In this document: in pieces, positions 53,969 through 62,385 of the stretch | How the letters are laid out: every line of letters begins with the position of its first letter | How positions within the stretch are numbered: position 1 is the stretch's first letter | Assembly: GCA_021846395.1 (NCBI GenBank) | Contig: JAJZXB010000003.1 | Span: forward strand, 62,001-126,000 | Source of the DNA: Thermoplasmata archaeon | Lineage (GTDB): Archaea > Thermoplasmatota > Thermoplasmata > Thermoplasmatales > Thermoplasmataceae | Direction of reading: 5' to 3' | Length of the DNA stretch: 64,000 nt | The notes under the pieces: model-generated | What the model saw: the letters and a program-made list of their open reading frames with translations, nothing else | Told to the model about the DNA's origin: nothing | Databases searched by the model: none | Translations under genes and position numbers: made by a program

Positions 53969-55045
53969 ATGTTTGATGAATTGAATGATTACAGGAAAAA
54001 AATAAGGGAATTTGCACTGAAAGAGTTCACTGAGGATGTCTCCAAAAAATATGACAGGAATGAAGAATTTCCATTTGATATTGCCAAAAAGGCATTATCC
54101 CTGGGAATGATTGATATGGAAAATCCTGCTAAAATCTTAATAGCAATAGAGGAAATGTGCAGGGTTGATGCTGGCCTGGGTATATCGGCAACATTGCCAT
54201 ATTTTGGTGGTGAAGTTTTGCTGTTATTTGGAAATGATGGGCAGAAAAAAATTTTAAATGATGTTTATCAGGGAAAGGTCATGCTTGGCCTTGGCATAAC
54301 AGAGCCATCGGGTGGAAGTGATGTTGCTGGATTGAAGACATTTGCAAAAAAATCAGGAAATAAATATATATTGAATGGGTCAAAAATGTTTATTTCTAAC
54401 GGAGCTATAGCGGATTATCTTGTTGTTCTGGCAAGGACTTCCGAAGAAGAAAAAAGGCACCAAGGGCTCAGTACTTTTTTGGTTAATACAAAATTAAAGG
54501 GATTTAAAGCAACAAAACTTGAAAATAAGCTTGGTGTAAGGGCAACAAATACCGCAGAAATAGAATTCAATGATGTTGAACTGAGTGAGGGGGATTTAAT
54601 TGGCGAAGAAGGCAAAGGCTTTTACTATATAATGACCTTTTTCAACATAAGCAGGATTTATGTGGCAGGCCAGGCCCTTGGAATATCTGAGGGGGCATTT
54701 GACAAAATTAAAAGTTATGTCAAAACCATGAATCTTGCGGATGAACAAACAATGTTTGATGTGGCTGATGTTTCAACAAGAATTGAGGCTGCAAAACAGC
54801 TAACATACAATGCAGCATCATATTTATTCAAATATGATCCTAAACCGGAGTTAACAAGCATGGCAAAGGCATATTCCGGTGAAACAGCTGTTTACTCGTC
54901 GGAAAAAGCAATGGAAATAACTGGAAAATCCCCCGATGAAAGCATACAGAGAATATTCAGAAATGCTAAAATCATGGAAATATGGGAGGGGACAAGTGAG
55001 GTAGAAAAACTTGTTATATCAAAACAAATATTGAAGGGTGATTAA
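53969..55045 (+). CDS. Acyl-CoA dehydrogenase, catalytic subunit
   Basis: A 358-aa FAD enzyme. Family stretches: LGLGITEPSGGSDVAGLKT, KYILNGSKMFISNGAIADYL, GVRATNTAEIEFNDVEL, and the C-terminal MEIWEGTSEVEKLVISKQIL, which carries Glu in the usual catalytic E-G-T-S-E segment. It is shorter than typical (~380), with a trimmed N-terminal helix bundle. The ATG at 53969 begins one base after the thiolase stop. The next gene begins directly after its stop and encodes a diverged paralogue, suggesting a two-subunit enzyme. Electron transfer flavoprotein genes are not in the window. Confidence 0.93.
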   Translation: MFDELNDYRKKIREFALKEFTEDVSKKYDRNEEFPFDIAKKALSLGMIDMENPAKILIAIEEMCRVDAGLGISATLPYFGGEVLLLFGNDGQKKILNDVYQGKVMLGLGITEPSGGSDVAGLKTFAKKSGNKYILNGSKMFISNGAIADYLVVLARTSEEEKRHQGLSTFLVNTKLKGFKATKLENKLGVRATNTAEIEFNDVELSEGDLIGEEGKGFYYIMTFFNISRIYVAGQALGISEGAFDKIKSYVKTMNLADEQTMFDVADVSTRIEAAKQLTYNAASYLFKYDPKPELTSMAKAYSGETAVYSSEKAMEITGKSPDESIQRIFRNAKIMEIWEGTSEVEKLVISKQILKGD

Positions 55046-56020
55046 ATGGAGGATGAATTTGAGCTTTTAAGAGATACGGTAAGGACATTTTCTGAAAAAA
55101 ATCTTGATGAGAAAAAAATTGAATCAGAAGGAATTACAGAAAATACTATTCAAAATATCGCGTCTCAGGGATTTCTTGGTGCTAGAATACCCTCAAAATT
55201 TGGTGGATCTGAACTAGATGAAAAATCATACAATATAATACTTCAAGAATTGTCTAAATACTCGCCTTCAGTAGCAATGAGAATATTTATTCTAAATTCA
55301 CTTTATTATCCGCTTGCTAAAAATACAGAACTGGAGTCGACTCTTTCCGATGCTTCTTCAGGAAAATTGAATGTCACAGTTGATTTTTTAAATAATAATA
55401 GAATAGATGGCGAAAAATTCAATGGAATCGTGCACGATATACTAAATGCAAATTCAAATAAAATAATTGTTTTTGGAAAAAATCCTGCAGTGGTCGATGG
55501 TGGCACCATTGAAGAAAAGGATTTTATGGGATTCAGGGGGTTAAAGTTTGGGGATATTAAAGTTGACAGTGACCTCCAGTACCTTAATACCACGTCCACT
55601 CTGAATGATGTTCTGGAAAACTCATATAATGCAATTTCTTCAATAAATCTTGGGCTAATTTCAGGGGCCCTGGATAAGGCAATGGAGTATTCAACGATAA
55701 GGAAAGCTTTTGATTACACTTTGAGTTCCTATGAACCGGTCGCATTTAATTTATCAAAAATGATTTCACAGAAAAATATACTGGAAAACATATTGAATAG
55801 CAATATTGACAGTTTCTACGCTCTAAATTTTTCAATGAATATTATTGTTGAAACTACAAGATATGCACTTAATGTTCATGGAGGCTATGGATATTTCAGT
55901 GATTTTGGAGTTGAAAAATTTTATAGAGATGCAATGGTTATGAAATCAATTTTCTATGGAAACTCGGAACTTAAAAATTTATCAGAGCATGTTTTCGGAA
56001 ACAAAATTAGATTCATATAA
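55046..56020 (+). CDS. Diverged acyl-CoA dehydrogenase-like subunit
   Basis: A 324-aa relative of the preceding dehydrogenase. The N-terminal helices are kept (ELLRDTVRTFSEKNLDEKKI, GFLGARIPSKFGGSELDEK) and so is the C-terminal NVHGGYGYFSDFGVEKFYRD. The middle beta domain is greatly reduced and has lost the G-x-T-E-P-x-x-G-S-D stretch. At the C-terminus, where its partner has EIWEGTSE, it reads SIFYGNSEL, so the catalytic segment is not preserved. ATG follows the partner's stop with no gap, so the two are made together. Probably a non-catalytic or FAD/substrate-lending subunit of a heteromer. Confidence 0.8.
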   Translation: MEDEFELLRDTVRTFSEKNLDEKKIESEGITENTIQNIASQGFLGARIPSKFGGSELDEKSYNIILQELSKYSPSVAMRIFILNSLYYPLAKNTELESTLSDASSGKLNVTVDFLNNNRIDGEKFNGIVHDILNANSNKIIVFGKNPAVVDGGTIEEKDFMGFRGLKFGDIKVDSDLQYLNTTSTLNDVLENSYNAISSINLGLISGALDKAMEYSTIRKAFDYTLSSYEPVAFNLSKMISQKNILENILNSNIDSFYALNFSMNIIVETTRYALNVHGGYGYFSDFGVEKFYRDAMVMKSIFYGNSELKNLSEHVFGNKIRFI

Positions 56021-56022
56021 AT

Positions 56023-56583
56023 TTATTTAAATATTTTTCCTTCAAATGCATAAATTTCAGATTGCTTATAACAACTTTTTTCCATGCCTGCTTTTAAGCA
56101 TGTTTCCTGAAGAAATTCAATTTTTGAGAAGTTATATTCCGTAGCTACCTGGGGCAATAAAATACCGGTATAGTGGTCTTTTTTTACATATAAACCATGT
56201 TTTCCAATTTCTATTTTATTTATATCATGGTAATCAATTTTCTGAAGCTCTCCCAGTACTGTTATTTCAATATCAATTGAATTAATTTCATTTTCACTCA
56301 ACGGCCTGAATCTGGGATCCTCAAATGCCGCATTCATTGCGGAATTTTCCACTGATTTATATAATGGATACACTGCAAATGGATAACCTATACACCCCCT
56401 TAGCTGGTTGCCCTCATTTATTGTGACAAAAGCACCCGATTTTTTATTGAATTTTTCAGGTATTTTTATATTTTCAAAACTTAAATGAAATTTATTTTTA
56501 ATTGCATTCAATGCAATTTTTAAAAGAATCTTTCCATCTTCCTCACTTAATGAGTCCAGAAAATCATCTTTCAATTTTTCCAT
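56023..56583 (-). CDS. amrA: AMMECR1 domain protein (AmmeMemoRadiSam system A)
   Basis: A 186-aa AMMECR1-family protein. The hallmark is NEGNQLRGCIGYPFAVYPLY (the L-R-G-C-I-G motif) near residues 67-87, with FEDPRFRPLSENE and DIEITVLGELQKI following, then GLYVKKDHYTGILLPQVATE. The ATG at 56583 (MEKLKDDF) is preferred over one seven codons upstream. It sits 2 bp from the convergent acyl-CoA dehydrogenase-like gene's stop. It lies about 40 kb from its usual partners (Memo and the radical SAM enzyme at 14.9-16.8 kb). Biochemical function is unknown. Confidence 0.92.
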   Translation of the reverse strand: MEKLKDDFLDSLSEEDGKILLKIALNAIKNKFHLSFENIKIPEKFNKKSGAFVTINEGNQLRGCIGYPFAVYPLYKSVENSAMNAAFEDPRFRPLSENEINSIDIEITVLGELQKIDYHDINKIEIGKHGLYVKKDHYTGILLPQVATEYNFSKIEFLQETCLKAGMEKSCYKQSEIYAFEGKIFK

Positions 56584-56823
56584 AAATAATGATTGCAATA
56601 CCACTATTTAATATTATATGATGGGGAATTCCAGAATACTTGTGATATAAAAGTAAGGAAATAGGTAGAATAATTATCCCTTCTGTGGGCGTAGAGAATT
56701 TCAAAGAAATGCATATTCCTTCTATTTCTTTAACGTTATATAACTTAAACTTTAAAATTATGCGATGTATATCTTCCACATTTTGAATGAAATATATTAT
56801 TAATAATAAAAATATCATGATTT

Positions 56824-59475
56824 ATGAATAGTCTTGTGGTTGCAAATCCGGGTACTGGTAAAACAACTCAAATTTCAAATGAAATAGTAAATTTATTAAA
56901 TAAAGGGGTAAAGCCAGAAGATATATTATGTATAACATTTACAAATAATGCTGTTAGGGAAATGCAGGTTAAGATAGATAGGGCACTAAAAGCCAGCAAC
57001 ATAACGAATATAACTGCCTATGATATAAAAATCATGACCTTCCATGGCTTTGCGTATGAACAGCAGGATGATTACGAGACGGATATTATCTCATACAATA
57101 TGATAAGATATCTCGTGTACAGAAAGTTAACGGAATTAAAGGCATTTCATTATTCCAGAGAATATGTCATCAATGAAATCATACCGAAAATTGAAAATGC
57201 AATAAGGTACATAAAAAGTTTTGGAATAATGCCTGGCGATATTTTAAAAAATAAAGATGCAATTATGGAAAGCATTCAAAGGATGCACAGTTCCAGAAAT
57301 ATAAGAAATCTGGACGTTGAGGAAGAACTGTATTTATTTGATTATTTTTATGAAGCTTTCGATTATTATGAAAAAAATAAAAAAAATTATGATTTCAATG
57401 ATTTATTGTTTGAATATTATAAAAAGGGGAATAGAATAAAATATGATTATATTTTCGTTGATGAGTTGCAGGATGTTAACCAGATTGAAGCAAGAATAGC
57501 AATGTCATCTGGAGAAAATAAATATTTTGTAGGTGATAAAAAGCAATCAATTTTCGGATTTCAGGGAGGGGCTTTATCTGTTTTTAAGGAATTGCTTAAC
57601 GATAAAAGCTTTAATAGAGAAGTGCTTGATAAAAATTACAGGAGTACAGAAAAAATACTTGATTATTCAAGGAAATTCTATACAAAATATGATGGTGAAT
57701 CAGATGAATTGAAAAATTTCCGTGGCCAGGGAAAAGATGGGGATAAGGTTAAAATTCTGGTTTCTGAGGAGCCTGAATCGTCAATAATATCAATTTTAAA
57801 CAGTATAAGCAACAATGATAAATCGGTTGGAATTCTAGCCAGAACAAATGACCAGATCGATAAAATTTCAAATTTACTGGATAATTACAATATAGAATAC
57901 AGCAGCGATTCAAATATACATACTACAAATGAGGCAAAAAAGGACATAATAAACTTTTTAAAGGGACTATTTTATGATGATACAGACAATATAATACCGG
58001 CAATATTTTCACCATTTTCAGGAATTTCACTTAAAAATGCCTTTGAAATTTCAGAATTTCTGAGGGATAACGGGACCATAATAGACCAGTATAGCAAAAA
58101 TAATCCTTTTTTCAAATTAAAAAATGAAAAGTTTACCACGGAGACAATTTACAGTATTTTTGATAAACAGATTTTGCCCGTTGCAACATCCATAAATGAA
58201 GAGTACTTTCTCACCGCCGCTACAATAAAATCATCTTTGAGGGATTTTTTTGATTTGAATAGTAGTTTTACAAGAAAGGAGTTCTTTGATTATCTTGACC
58301 TCTCATACTCAGAAAATTATGAACCAGGAAAGGAGAGGCAAATAATACTGACTACCGTTCATAAGGCAAAGGGCAAGGAATTTGATACAGTGATATATGT
58401 ACCTAAAAAAACAAGAAAAACGGATTCCTACATAGATATAATAACCACTTCGATAATAAATAAAGTAAAAAATATAGATGTGGAGAATGAACTGAACAAT
58501 GAAGATATAAGAATAGATTTTGTTGCTTTTACCAGGGCCAAAAATAATCTATATATAGCAACAAAACAGAAAGAGGCTGATTTTTATTATATCCCTGAAT
58601 ATTCAGAAAAGGAAATTGTTGAAAATTTTTCATTGCCCGTTCCGAAAAAGTCAAGATATAATGAGGCATATTTCCAGTTTGTGGCAGGCAATTATGATGA
58701 TGCAAGGGATATTTTAAATCAGGATAATACATGGCTTAAAGACCGCATCTATAATTTTTTCAGAACAAAAAATGTATTGTCGTTTTCCTTGATAAATCTT
58801 GTTGATAATCCATTCTGGCTCATGAAAAATTACATACTGAAATTAAATGAAAAAACTCCTGCCCTTTATTATGGACTTAATGCCCACGAAATGGCAGAAA
58901 TGTTATATAAAAATGAGTTGAACAGGGAAAATCTTGATGAGGAACAGAAGGTTCTTGCTTCCAATATCGAAGAGGTCAATAACCAAATAAAGAATACATT
59001 CAATGCTGAACAAATAGGTTCAGAAGTATCTGCAGTTGCAAAAATAAATGAAATGTTTCCAGAATTCAAAAATGCAGATGACTCATTGATGTTTTTTGGA
59101 AAACTGGATGCAGTATTCGGCAACGAAGATGAATATATCGTACTTGATTATAAAACAGATAAAAAAACAACTAATGCACCACACCATAGGGTTCAATTGC
59201 TTTCCTACAAAACACTGTATTCAACTAAAAATAATATAGATATGAATAAAGTTCACATTGCACTGGGATATATAAGTCTAAAAGGGAATGTCAATACGCA
59301 CAAAATTGCAAAGGGAATAATATATAAAGAACCGAACAGTTATTCTGAAAAAAAATTGAAGGGATACATATCAAGATTTATAGAATACAGAAATAACCCT
59401 GATCAATTTATTGAAGATTTCAAAAATTACAGTTGTGAAGATACGCTATTCAAAAGATTGGCTTCAATATTATAA
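56824..59475 (+). CDS. UvrD-like helicase fused to PD-(D/E)XK nuclease
   Basis: An 883-aa SF1A helicase with a C-terminal RecB/AddB-type nuclease. Helicase motifs: I at the very N-terminus, VVANPGTGKTTQI (residues 5-17); Ia CITFTNNAVREMQVKI; II YIFVDELQDVNQIE; III VGDKKQSIFGFQGG; V TTVHKAKGKEFDTVIYVPKK; VI FVAFTRAKNNLYIATKQ. The Q motif is missing or minimal. From about residue 640 comes the nuclease: GLNAHEMAEMLY, MFFGKLDAVFG…YIVLDYKTDK and HRVQLLSYKTLY (conserved D, D-Y-K and Q). This combination suits end resection or recombinational repair. Its TAA stop is at the very edge of the downstream IS element. Confidence 0.9.
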   Translation: MNSLVVANPGTGKTTQISNEIVNLLNKGVKPEDILCITFTNNAVREMQVKIDRALKASNITNITAYDIKIMTFHGFAYEQQDDYETDIISYNMIRYLVYRKLTELKAFHYSREYVINEIIPKIENAIRYIKSFGIMPGDILKNKDAIMESIQRMHSSRNIRNLDVEEELYLFDYFYEAFDYYEKNKKNYDFNDLLFEYYKKGNRIKYDYIFVDELQDVNQIEARIAMSSGENKYFVGDKKQSIFGFQGGALSVFKELLNDKSFNREVLDKNYRSTEKILDYSRKFYTKYDGESDELKNFRGQGKDGDKVKILVSEEPESSIISILNSISNNDKSVGILARTNDQIDKISNLLDNYNIEYSSDSNIHTTNEAKKDIINFLKGLFYDDTDNIIPAIFSPFSGISLKNAFEISEFLRDNGTIIDQYSKNNPFFKLKNEKFTTETIYSIFDKQILPVATSINEEYFLTAATIKSSLRDFFDLNSSFTRKEFFDYLDLSYSENYEPGKERQIILTTVHKAKGKEFDTVIYVPKKTRKTDSYIDIITTSIINKVKNIDVENELNNEDIRIDFVAFTRAKNNLYIATKQKEADFYYIPEYSEKEIVENFSLPVPKKSRYNEAYFQFVAGNYDDARDILNQDNTWLKDRIYNFFRTKNVLSFSLINLVDNPFWLMKNYILKLNEKTPALYYGLNAHEMAEMLYKNELNRENLDEEQKVLASNIEEVNNQIKNTFNAEQIGSEVSAVAKINEMFPEFKNADDSLMFFGKLDAVFGNEDEYIVLDYKTDKKTTNAPHHRVQLLSYKTLYSTKNNIDMNKVHIALGYISLKGNVNTHKIAKGIIYKEPNSYSEKKLKGYISRFIEYRNNPDQFIEDFKNYSCEDTLFKRLASIL

Positions 59476-61133
59476 CCTTACCTCCCAGTTTTTAGGTACA
59501 TGATCTACTTTTATATTTCCTGAACTCTTATTATTCAATGGTTTTAAGAAAAGCAATATGTATATAGTATGTACCTATTTAGGTATATATTGAATACCTA
59601 CACAAGAAAGAAGGTTATAAACGGTAAAGAGTATTTCTACGAGATGACACCATACTATGATAAGGAAACAAAAAAGATAAGGTACCACAGCAGGTACCTT
59701 GGTGTCAGCAATGGCAGTGGAATAGGGAAGGTAAGGGCACGTATGCCAAGGAATATATTCACCTATGGACCATTCATCCCCGTATTGAGGATTGTAAGGA
59801 AAATGGGCATTGATAAGATGCTTGAATCACTCCTCAGCAATGAGGACAAGAACATGTTATTGGCACTTGCAATTGCAAGGGCAGTCAGATCTCTTCCAAT
59901 GGACCTTGTCCACACATGGTATGAAGGCACTTACCTTGCAAGGGAACTGCCATGCACAATAACATCACAGAGGATATCCAGGCTGATGGAATATATTGGC
60001 AACAGCAATATACCTGACCGTTTCTTTTCATTACTTGCAGGGAAAATAAAACCTGAGTCATCGTTATTCTATGATATTACATCCATTGCATCGTATTCAT
60101 CAAACAGCATGTTTGAATATGGGCATGCAAAGGACAATATAGACCTTCCTGAAATAAATATGTCACTGATAATGGAGAGGAAGAGTTCTACCCCATTCTT
60201 CTTTGAAATATATCCAGGAAGCATTGTTGATGTATCAACGCTTGAACTGTCATTGAAGAGGGTTGAGAACCTTGCATCAAACATGGTAATTATACTTGAC
60301 CGTGGATTCTTCTCCCTGGACAACCTCAAACTATTAAGCAGGTATGGGTACATAATTGCAGCAACATATTCCAGGAAGGAGATAAAGCATGTATTCTCCT
60401 CCAATTTAAGAAAACTTGATTCAGCCAACAACACATTCATGTACTATGGAAAAGCAATATTTGCAATGGATGTAGAATTCTCCATAGCAGGCATGGAGTT
60501 GAAGGGGTACCTGTACCATGACATTGAACTGGAAAGCAAAGAGAGAATAGCATTCCACAGGAAACTCAGGGAGATCATTGATGCTGCTGGAAGGGCCGTG
60601 CCCAAAACTGGAAAATCTGCACAGTCCCAGCAGATAAAAACCATAGCTGGTGGATATGGGAAGTTCATCTCAGCAACAGTTAAGGATGGGAAATATGTTG
60701 TGCATGCAAGGAACAATGCAATATCACAGAAAGAGAACAGGATGGGGAGATTCCTCCTTGTTTATAAGGGTGAATACACCCCAGTGGAATGCCTTAATTT
60801 ATACAGGGACAAAGACCATGTGGAGAAGGCATTTGAGATATTAAAGACTGATCTTGATATATTTCCATTGAGGACAGGGACACCTGCAACAACTAAAGGA
60901 CTCATATTTGTGCTATTTATCTCACTGATACTCAGGCTCAGAATAAGGAAGATGATGTCAGAATCAGGGTTGAGCAGGAAATACTCCATTGATAAGGCAT
61001 TCCTTGAACTGGAGAAACTCCAGATGATTGATATTGATGGAAAACTTGTAGAAAGGGAGAGGACAAAAAAGCAGAAAGAAATCCTTGATGCCCTGGAATC
61101 TATATCATGTACCTAAATGCAGGGAGTTCAGGT
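59475..61133 (+). mobile_element. IS1634-like insertion sequence
   Basis: A ~1.66-kb element with imperfect terminal inverted repeats of about 35 bp. Left ACCTTACCTCCCAG…TTTAGGTACATGAT and the right end's reverse complement ACCTGAACTCCCTG…TTTAGGTACATGAT match at most positions. The tetranucleotide TATA abuts both ends and may be the target duplication. It carries one intact transposase gene. The left end begins at the last base of the UvrD-nuclease stop codon. Joining the flanks restores TTA-TAA, so the interrupted gene kept its length. Confidence 0.78.
59569..61116 (+). CDS. IS1634-family (IS4-type) DDE transposase
   Basis: A 515-aa transposase, complete and apparently intact. The catalytic acidic residues can be placed: first Asp in SSLFYDITSIASYS, second in MVIILDRGFFSLDNL and the Glu in the signature YRDKDHVEKAFEILKTDLDI (Y-2-R-3-E-6-K). 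The N-terminus ETKKIRYHSRYLGVSNGSGI is typical of IS1634. The gene is clearly richer in regular codons and G+C than its neighbours, consistent with recent arrival. The ATG at 59569 is uncertain by a few codons. It is only distantly related to the remnant at 1498-2024. Confidence 0.9.
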   Translation: MYLFRYILNTYTRKKVINGKEYFYEMTPYYDKETKKIRYHSRYLGVSNGSGIGKVRARMPRNIFTYGPFIPVLRIVRKMGIDKMLESLLSNEDKNMLLALAIARAVRSLPMDLVHTWYEGTYLARELPCTITSQRISRLMEYIGNSNIPDRFFSLLAGKIKPESSLFYDITSIASYSSNSMFEYGHAKDNIDLPEINMSLIMERKSSTPFFFEIYPGSIVDVSTLELSLKRVENLASNMVIILDRGFFSLDNLKLLSRYGYIIAATYSRKEIKHVFSSNLRKLDSANNTFMYYGKAIFAMDVEFSIAGMELKGYLYHDIELESKERIAFHRKLREIIDAAGRAVPKTGKSAQSQQIKTIAGGYGKFISATVKDGKYVVHARNNAISQKENRMGRFLLVYKGEYTPVECLNLYRDKDHVEKAFEILKTDLDIFPLRTGTPATTKGLIFVLFISLILRLRIRKMMSESGLSRKYSIDKAFLELEKLQMIDIDGKLVERERTKKQKEILDALESISCT

Positions 61134-61227
61134 TATAACCTACAAATATTGTAAAAACCACAAAGAATGGCTGTCAGATAATGGCAGTATCCTCACAACA
61201 ATAAATATTTTAATAAATAATAGATAT

Positions 61228-62184
61228 CTATGAAATGTTTTTTATTTCATAAATCGGTTCAACGCCGGAAAGTATGTTGATTAAATTTTTTACTGCAACA
61301 TATGCCATTTTGTCCCGTGTTTCGACTGTGGCACTTCCAAGATGTGGAGTAACTATAACATTATCCATTTTCGTCAAAGGATTTTCACTGTTTAGCGGTT
61401 CGCTTTCAAATACATCAAGGGCTGCACCCTTTATTATTTTATTATCAAGCGCCTTTATCAGGTCATTTTCATTGATAACCTTACCCCTTGTGCCATTTAT
61501 AATAAATGCAGATTTTTTCATTTTTAAAAATTTATCGTAATCCATAAAATGATGGGTTTCCTTATTGTAATCCATACATAATGCAACATAATCAGATTTT
61601 TGCAACAGTTCATCAAGGCTTACATACTCTGCATCAACATCGTGCCTGTGTTTACTATAGTATATACATTTCATATTAAAACCGTGGGCTCTTTGAAGCA
61701 TTGCTCTGCCAATTCGGCCCATGCCTATAATTCCAAGTGTTGCCCCAGAAACATCAGTACCAAGCATGAATTGCGGGTACCATCCTGCTTCCCATTTATT
61801 ATTGCGTATTAATTTATCACCTTCAACTACTCTTCTTGCAATGGCAATCATAAGTCCAAATATCATATCTGCGGTGGAGTCTGTAAGAACTTCCGGAGTG
61901 TTTGTTACCCTGATTCCTTTGGAAAGTGCATATTTTACATCTATATGATCATACCCCACACTGTATGTACTTATAACTTCAAGGTTTTCCGCATAGTTCA
62001 GGATTTCCCTATCAATTTTATCAGTAAGCGTTATCAATATTCCATTAGCATCCTTTATGTTATTCAGAAGCCATTTTTCGGAATTTTCATTTTCAGGCCT
62101 TATTTTAACCTCGTAATTTTTTATTTCGTTCAGATAATTTCCAGGAAGCTTATGGGTTACAAGTATTTTTTTCACATATATCAT
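61228..62184 (-). CDS. D-2-hydroxyacid dehydrogenase (glyoxylate/hydroxypyruvate reductase type)
   Basis: A 318-aa NAD(P)-dependent enzyme with the full family set: LEVISTYSVGYDHIDVKYAL, NTPEVLTDSTADMIFGLMIA, nucleotide-binding GATLGIIGMGRIGRAM, catalytic Arg in INGTRGKVIN, Glu in AALDVFESEPL and His in VIVTPHLGSAT. The pattern most resembles archaeal GyaR-like glyoxylate reductases, but 2-ketoacid preference cannot be read. It stands alone between two mobile elements. The ATG at 62184 is adopted; a GTG three codons in is possible. Confidence 0.92.
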   Translation of the reverse strand: MIYVKKILVTHKLPGNYLNEIKNYEVKIRPENENSEKWLLNNIKDANGILITLTDKIDREILNYAENLEVISTYSVGYDHIDVKYALSKGIRVTNTPEVLTDSTADMIFGLMIAIARRVVEGDKLIRNNKWEAGWYPQFMLGTDVSGATLGIIGMGRIGRAMLQRAHGFNMKCIYYSKHRHDVDAEYVSLDELLQKSDYVALCMDYNKETHHFMDYDKFLKMKKSAFIINGTRGKVINENDLIKALDNKIIKGAALDVFESEPLNSENPLTKMDNVIVTPHLGSATVETRDKMAYVAVKNLINILSGVEPIYEIKNIS

Positions 62185-62286
62185 AATTTAATTCATTATA
62201 AATAATTTTCATTGATTTTCAAACATGCATACTATCACCTTTGAGAATTTATCCATTGTTTCTGGTTTATAATGAAGCCTTATCTT

Positions 62287-62385
62287 GTGAACTACTTCAC
62301 GTTAAAACGATGAAGCTTCCTATATCAACCACAAAGCTTGCCTTAACGCATGGAATACTGTTTAGGTATTCCATCATGCAGGTAT
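62287..62385 (-). ncRNA. Candidate omega RNA scaffold at element right end
   Basis: The last ~100 bp of the element hold two hairpins conserved in the deleted copy. GGAATACC…AGTATTCC (62352-62372, 7-bp stem) lies within the tnpB 3' end. The terminal GTGAA-GTAG-TTCAC contains the tnpB stop. TnpB proteins are known to use an RNA from this position whose 3' flank is the guide; here that flank would start AAGATAAGGCTTCATT. Placement is by analogy; no transcript evidence. Confidence 0.45.
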
